This document shows positions 13,450-15,412 of a stretch of 15,412 nt of DNA, piece by piece. Each line of letters opens with the position of its first letter. Position 1 is the stretch's first letter. A program made the position numbers and the translations under genes. Under the pieces are notes generated by a model that had not been told where the DNA came from, did no database searches, and saw only the letters and a program-made list of their open reading frames with translations. The stretch is from Candidatus Avimonoglobus intestinipullorum. GTDB lineage: Bacteria; Bacillota; Clostridia; UBA1381. The stretch lies in the NCBI GenBank assembly GCA_018714645.1, contig DVND01000162.1, positions 1-15,412 of the forward strand, written 5' to 3'.

Positions 13450-15276
13450 ATGTGTGGAATTGTTGGATATGTTGGAGAACAGCAGGCCGCCCCGATCTTG
13501 CTGGAGGGGCTTTCCAAGCTGGAGTACAGAGGTTATGACTCCGCGGGCATCGCGGTATATTCCGACGGGGCGCTGAACGTCGCCAAGACAAGAGGCCGCC
13601 TGCAGGCGCTGGCGGACATGACCGGCGGCGGCGCAAAAATCCAGGGGACCATGGGCATCGGGCACACGCGCTGGGCAACCCACGGCGAGCCGTCCGATAT
13701 CAACTCCCACCCCCACGTTTCCAGCTCGGGCCGGTTTGCGGTGGTACATAACGGCATCATCGAAAACTACATCCCCCTGAAAAAAAAGCTGATGGAAAAA
13801 GGCTTTGAATTTGTCTCGGAAACGGACACGGAGGTTGTGGCGCACCTTTTTGAATACTATTACGACGGCGACATGGTGGACGCGCTGATCAAGGTCATCC
13901 AGCGGGTGGACGGCTCCTACGCATTGGGGATCCTCTCCGCCGACGACCCCGACCGCTTTGTGGCCGTGCGCAAATCCAGCCCCATGATCATCGGCCTGGG
14001 GGAACACGAAAACTTTATTGCGTCCGATGTGACGGCCATCCTGAAGCACACCAGAAACATCTACTATTTGGAGGACGATGAGATCGTCGTCCTGTCCAAG
14101 GATGACGTCAAGATTTATAATATTGATAAAGAGGAAGTGCAGAAAAAGGTCTTTACGGTCAACTGGGATATTTCCGCGGCGGAAAAGGGCGGCTATGAGC
14201 ACTTCATGATGAAGGAAATCGAAGAGCAGCCCAAGGCGCTGCGCGATACCATCAACCCCCGTATCCAGGACGGCAAAATCGTCCTGGACAGCGTATCCCT
14301 GACGGAGGAGGACATCCGGAGCCTGAACCGCATCCACATCGTGGCCTGCGGCAGCGCCTACCATGTGGGCGTGGTGGGCAAATACATCATCGAAAAGCTG
14401 ACGCGGATCCCCGTGGAGGTGGAGGTGGCGTCCGAATTCCGCTACCACGACCCCATTATCGACGAGCATGATCTGACCATCATCATCAGCCAGTCGGGCG
14501 AAACCGCCGACACCTTCGCCGCGCTGAAAGAGGCGAAATCGAAAAATTCGCGGATCCTGTCCATTGTCAACGTGGTGGGCAGCACCATTGCCAATGCATC
14601 TGACGACATCCTCTACACTTGGGCGGGGCCGGAAATCGCCGTGGCAACCACAAAGGCATACAGCACGCAGCTATCTATGATTTACATGATTGCGTTATAT
14701 ATGGCAGACAAAATCAGCATGGTTTCCAAGGCGGAATACGCGCAGATTGTCCATGAAATCCTGGCAATCCCCGAAAAGGTGGAGGAGATTTTGAAGCATA
14801 AGGAGCAGATCCAGTTCCTGGCGTCCCAGTTCTACAATTCCAAGAGCATTTTCTTCATCGGCCGGAACCTGGACTATGCGGTTTCCCTGGAGGGTTCCCT
14901 GAAGTTGAAGGAAATCTCCTATATCCACTCCGAGGCCTATGCGGCGGGTGAATTGAAGCACGGCACCATCTCCCTGATTGAAGAGGGGACGCTGGTCATC
15001 GCGCTGGCCACCGGGAGCGAACTGTTTGATAAAACCATCAGCAACGTCAAGGAGGTCAAGGCCCGGGGCGCCGTGGTGCTGGGCGTGACGACGGAGGACC
15101 GGGAGCATGTGGAGGACGTGTGCGACTATGTGATCCGCATCCCGAAAACCCATGAAATTTTGCTGCCGTCCTTAAGCGTTGTGCCGCTGCAGCTGTTTGG
15201 ATACTATGTGGCAAGCCTGAAAGGCTGCGACATTGACAAGCCGCGCAATCTGGCAAAATCTGTTACAGTTGAATAA
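13450..15276 (+). CDS. glmS: Glutamine--fructose-6-phosphate aminotransferase (isomerizing)
   Basis: GlmS makes glucosamine-6-phosphate from fructose-6-phosphate and glutamine, the first step to UDP-GlcNAc and cell wall. The 608-residue protein has full family length. The N-terminal glutaminase domain begins MCGIVGYVGE, with Cys2 becoming the nucleophile after Met removal, and has GIGHTRWATHG. Two SIS sugar-isomerase domains follow (about 290-420 and 460-595), with SQSGETADT, SLKLKEISYIHSEAYAAGEL and the C-terminal PRNLAKSVTVE containing the catalytic Lys. The ATG at 13450 was chosen because the Cys must be residue 2 and GGAGG lies 9 bases upstream. It is a single-gene unit. Very secure. Confidence 0.97.
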   Translation: MCGIVGYVGEQQAAPILLEGLSKLEYRGYDSAGIAVYSDGALNVAKTRGRLQALADMTGGGAKIQGTMGIGHTRWATHGEPSDINSHPHVSSSGRFAVVHNGIIENYIPLKKKLMEKGFEFVSETDTEVVAHLFEYYYDGDMVDALIKVIQRVDGSYALGILSADDPDRFVAVRKSSPMIIGLGEHENFIASDVTAILKHTRNIYYLEDDEIVVLSKDDVKIYNIDKEEVQKKVFTVNWDISAAEKGGYEHFMMKEIEEQPKALRDTINPRIQDGKIVLDSVSLTEEDIRSLNRIHIVACGSAYHVGVVGKYIIEKLTRIPVEVEVASEFRYHDPIIDEHDLTIIISQSGETADTFAALKEAKSKNSRILSIVNVVGSTIANASDDILYTWAGPEIAVATTKAYSTQLSMIYMIALYMADKISMVSKAEYAQIVHEILAIPEKVEEILKHKEQIQFLASQFYNSKSIFFIGRNLDYAVSLEGSLKLKEISYIHSEAYAAGELKHGTISLIEEGTLVIALATGSELFDKTISNVKEVKARGAVVLGVTTEDREHVEDVCDYVIRIPKTHEILLPSLSVVPLQLFGYYVASLKGCDIDKPRNLAKSVTVE

Positions 15277-15287
15277 TAACCAATCAT

Positions 15288-15309
15288 AACCACCAGTAAA
15301 CTGGTGGTT
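15288..15309 (+). terminator. Perfect 9-bp hairpin after glmS (possible terminator or element end)
   Basis: AACCACCAG and CTGGTGGTT pair perfectly around a TAAA loop, 11 bases after the glmS stop. Only three Ts follow, so it is a weak terminator. It may instead be the first hairpin of the structured block that follows. Confidence 0.5.
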
Positions 15310-15412
15310 TGCACAGCCCCTATAAGGGGCTATTACAGGCTTAACCTCTATAAGAGGCTCTGAAAATTTGACACCGCATTACTATCACAGGCAGCCGCTC
15401 ACGTGCGGCTGT
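15288..15412. mobile_element. Hairpin cluster at right edge; candidate IS200/IS605-like end (partial)
   Basis: Four hairpins follow in 125 bases: AACCACCAG/CTGGTGGTT (15288-15309), AGCCCCT/AGGGGCT with ATA loop (15315-15331), CCTCT/AGAGG with ATA loop (15345-15357) and CAGCCGC/GCGGCTG (15392-15411). The middle two share the pattern CCYCTATAAGRGGCT and look like copies of each other. No coding region is seen. Subterminal hairpins are a mark of IS200/IS605 ends, but no transposase is in view and the element leaves the window, so a structured RNA or other repeat remains possible. Confidence 0.4.

Noticed and set aside
13420..14469. Long minus-strand reading frame of 349 codons
   Set aside because: It is antisense to glmS, is rich in His, Val and Asp as expected from the reverse frame, and matches no family.
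15311..15412. CRISPR-like array at the right edge
   Set aside because: The hairpins differ in sequence and there are no equal-length repeats separated by unique spacers.

Overview
The window looks like the chromosome of a strictly anaerobic, fermentative member of the Clostridia, probably a gut lineage of fairly high GC. The evidence is a class III (oxygen-sensitive) ribonucleotide reductase, an [FeFe]-hydrogenase maturase (HydE), MutS2 with an Smr domain, a pectin-type glycoside hydrolase, strong AGGAGG-like ribosome binding sites, and several GTG or TTG starts. The exact family cannot be fixed from the sequence alone. No tRNA, rRNA, CRISPR array, phage module or defence system was seen.

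Layout. (1) 1-1448, minus strand: the N-terminus of a LacI-family regulator runs off the left edge. Its promoter carries two identical 14-bp palindromic operators. Upstream of it are a terminator hairpin and a GH105-type hydrolase gene with a perfect-consensus promoter. (2) 1448-4688, minus strand: the operon nrdD-nrdG-dut supplies and cleans up deoxynucleotides. It has a strong promoter, a NrdR-box-like site in the leader and a terminator after dut. (3) 4689-4820: a divergent control region with two abutting palindromes. (4) 4821-5322, plus: a hotdog acyl-CoA thioesterase with its own promoter and terminator. (5) 5332-7448, plus: a tightly overlapping operon of hydE, a DUF2752 membrane protein and a CpXC-domain protein. 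(6) 7451-8992, plus: a promoter preceded by three TTCA repeats at 11-bp spacing, then a gene for only the N-terminal half of PTS enzyme I, then a maltose/galactoside-type O-acetyltransferase, ending in a terminator shared with the convergent operon. (7) 8991-13356, minus: the operon mutS2-ybaK-DUF1015, whose leader contains a palindrome-rich repeat element. (8) 13376-15276, plus: glmS, transcribed divergently from mutS2. (9) 15288-15412: a cluster of four hairpins running off the right edge, possibly the end of an IS200/IS605-like element.

Most genes are housekeeping. Points that deserve a second look are the half-length enzyme I, its possible PhoB-type promoter, the unusual hydE-DUF2752-CpXC operon, the repeat inside the mutS2 leader, the paired LacI operators, and the right-end hairpin cluster. 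No clearly new multi-gene system is evident.
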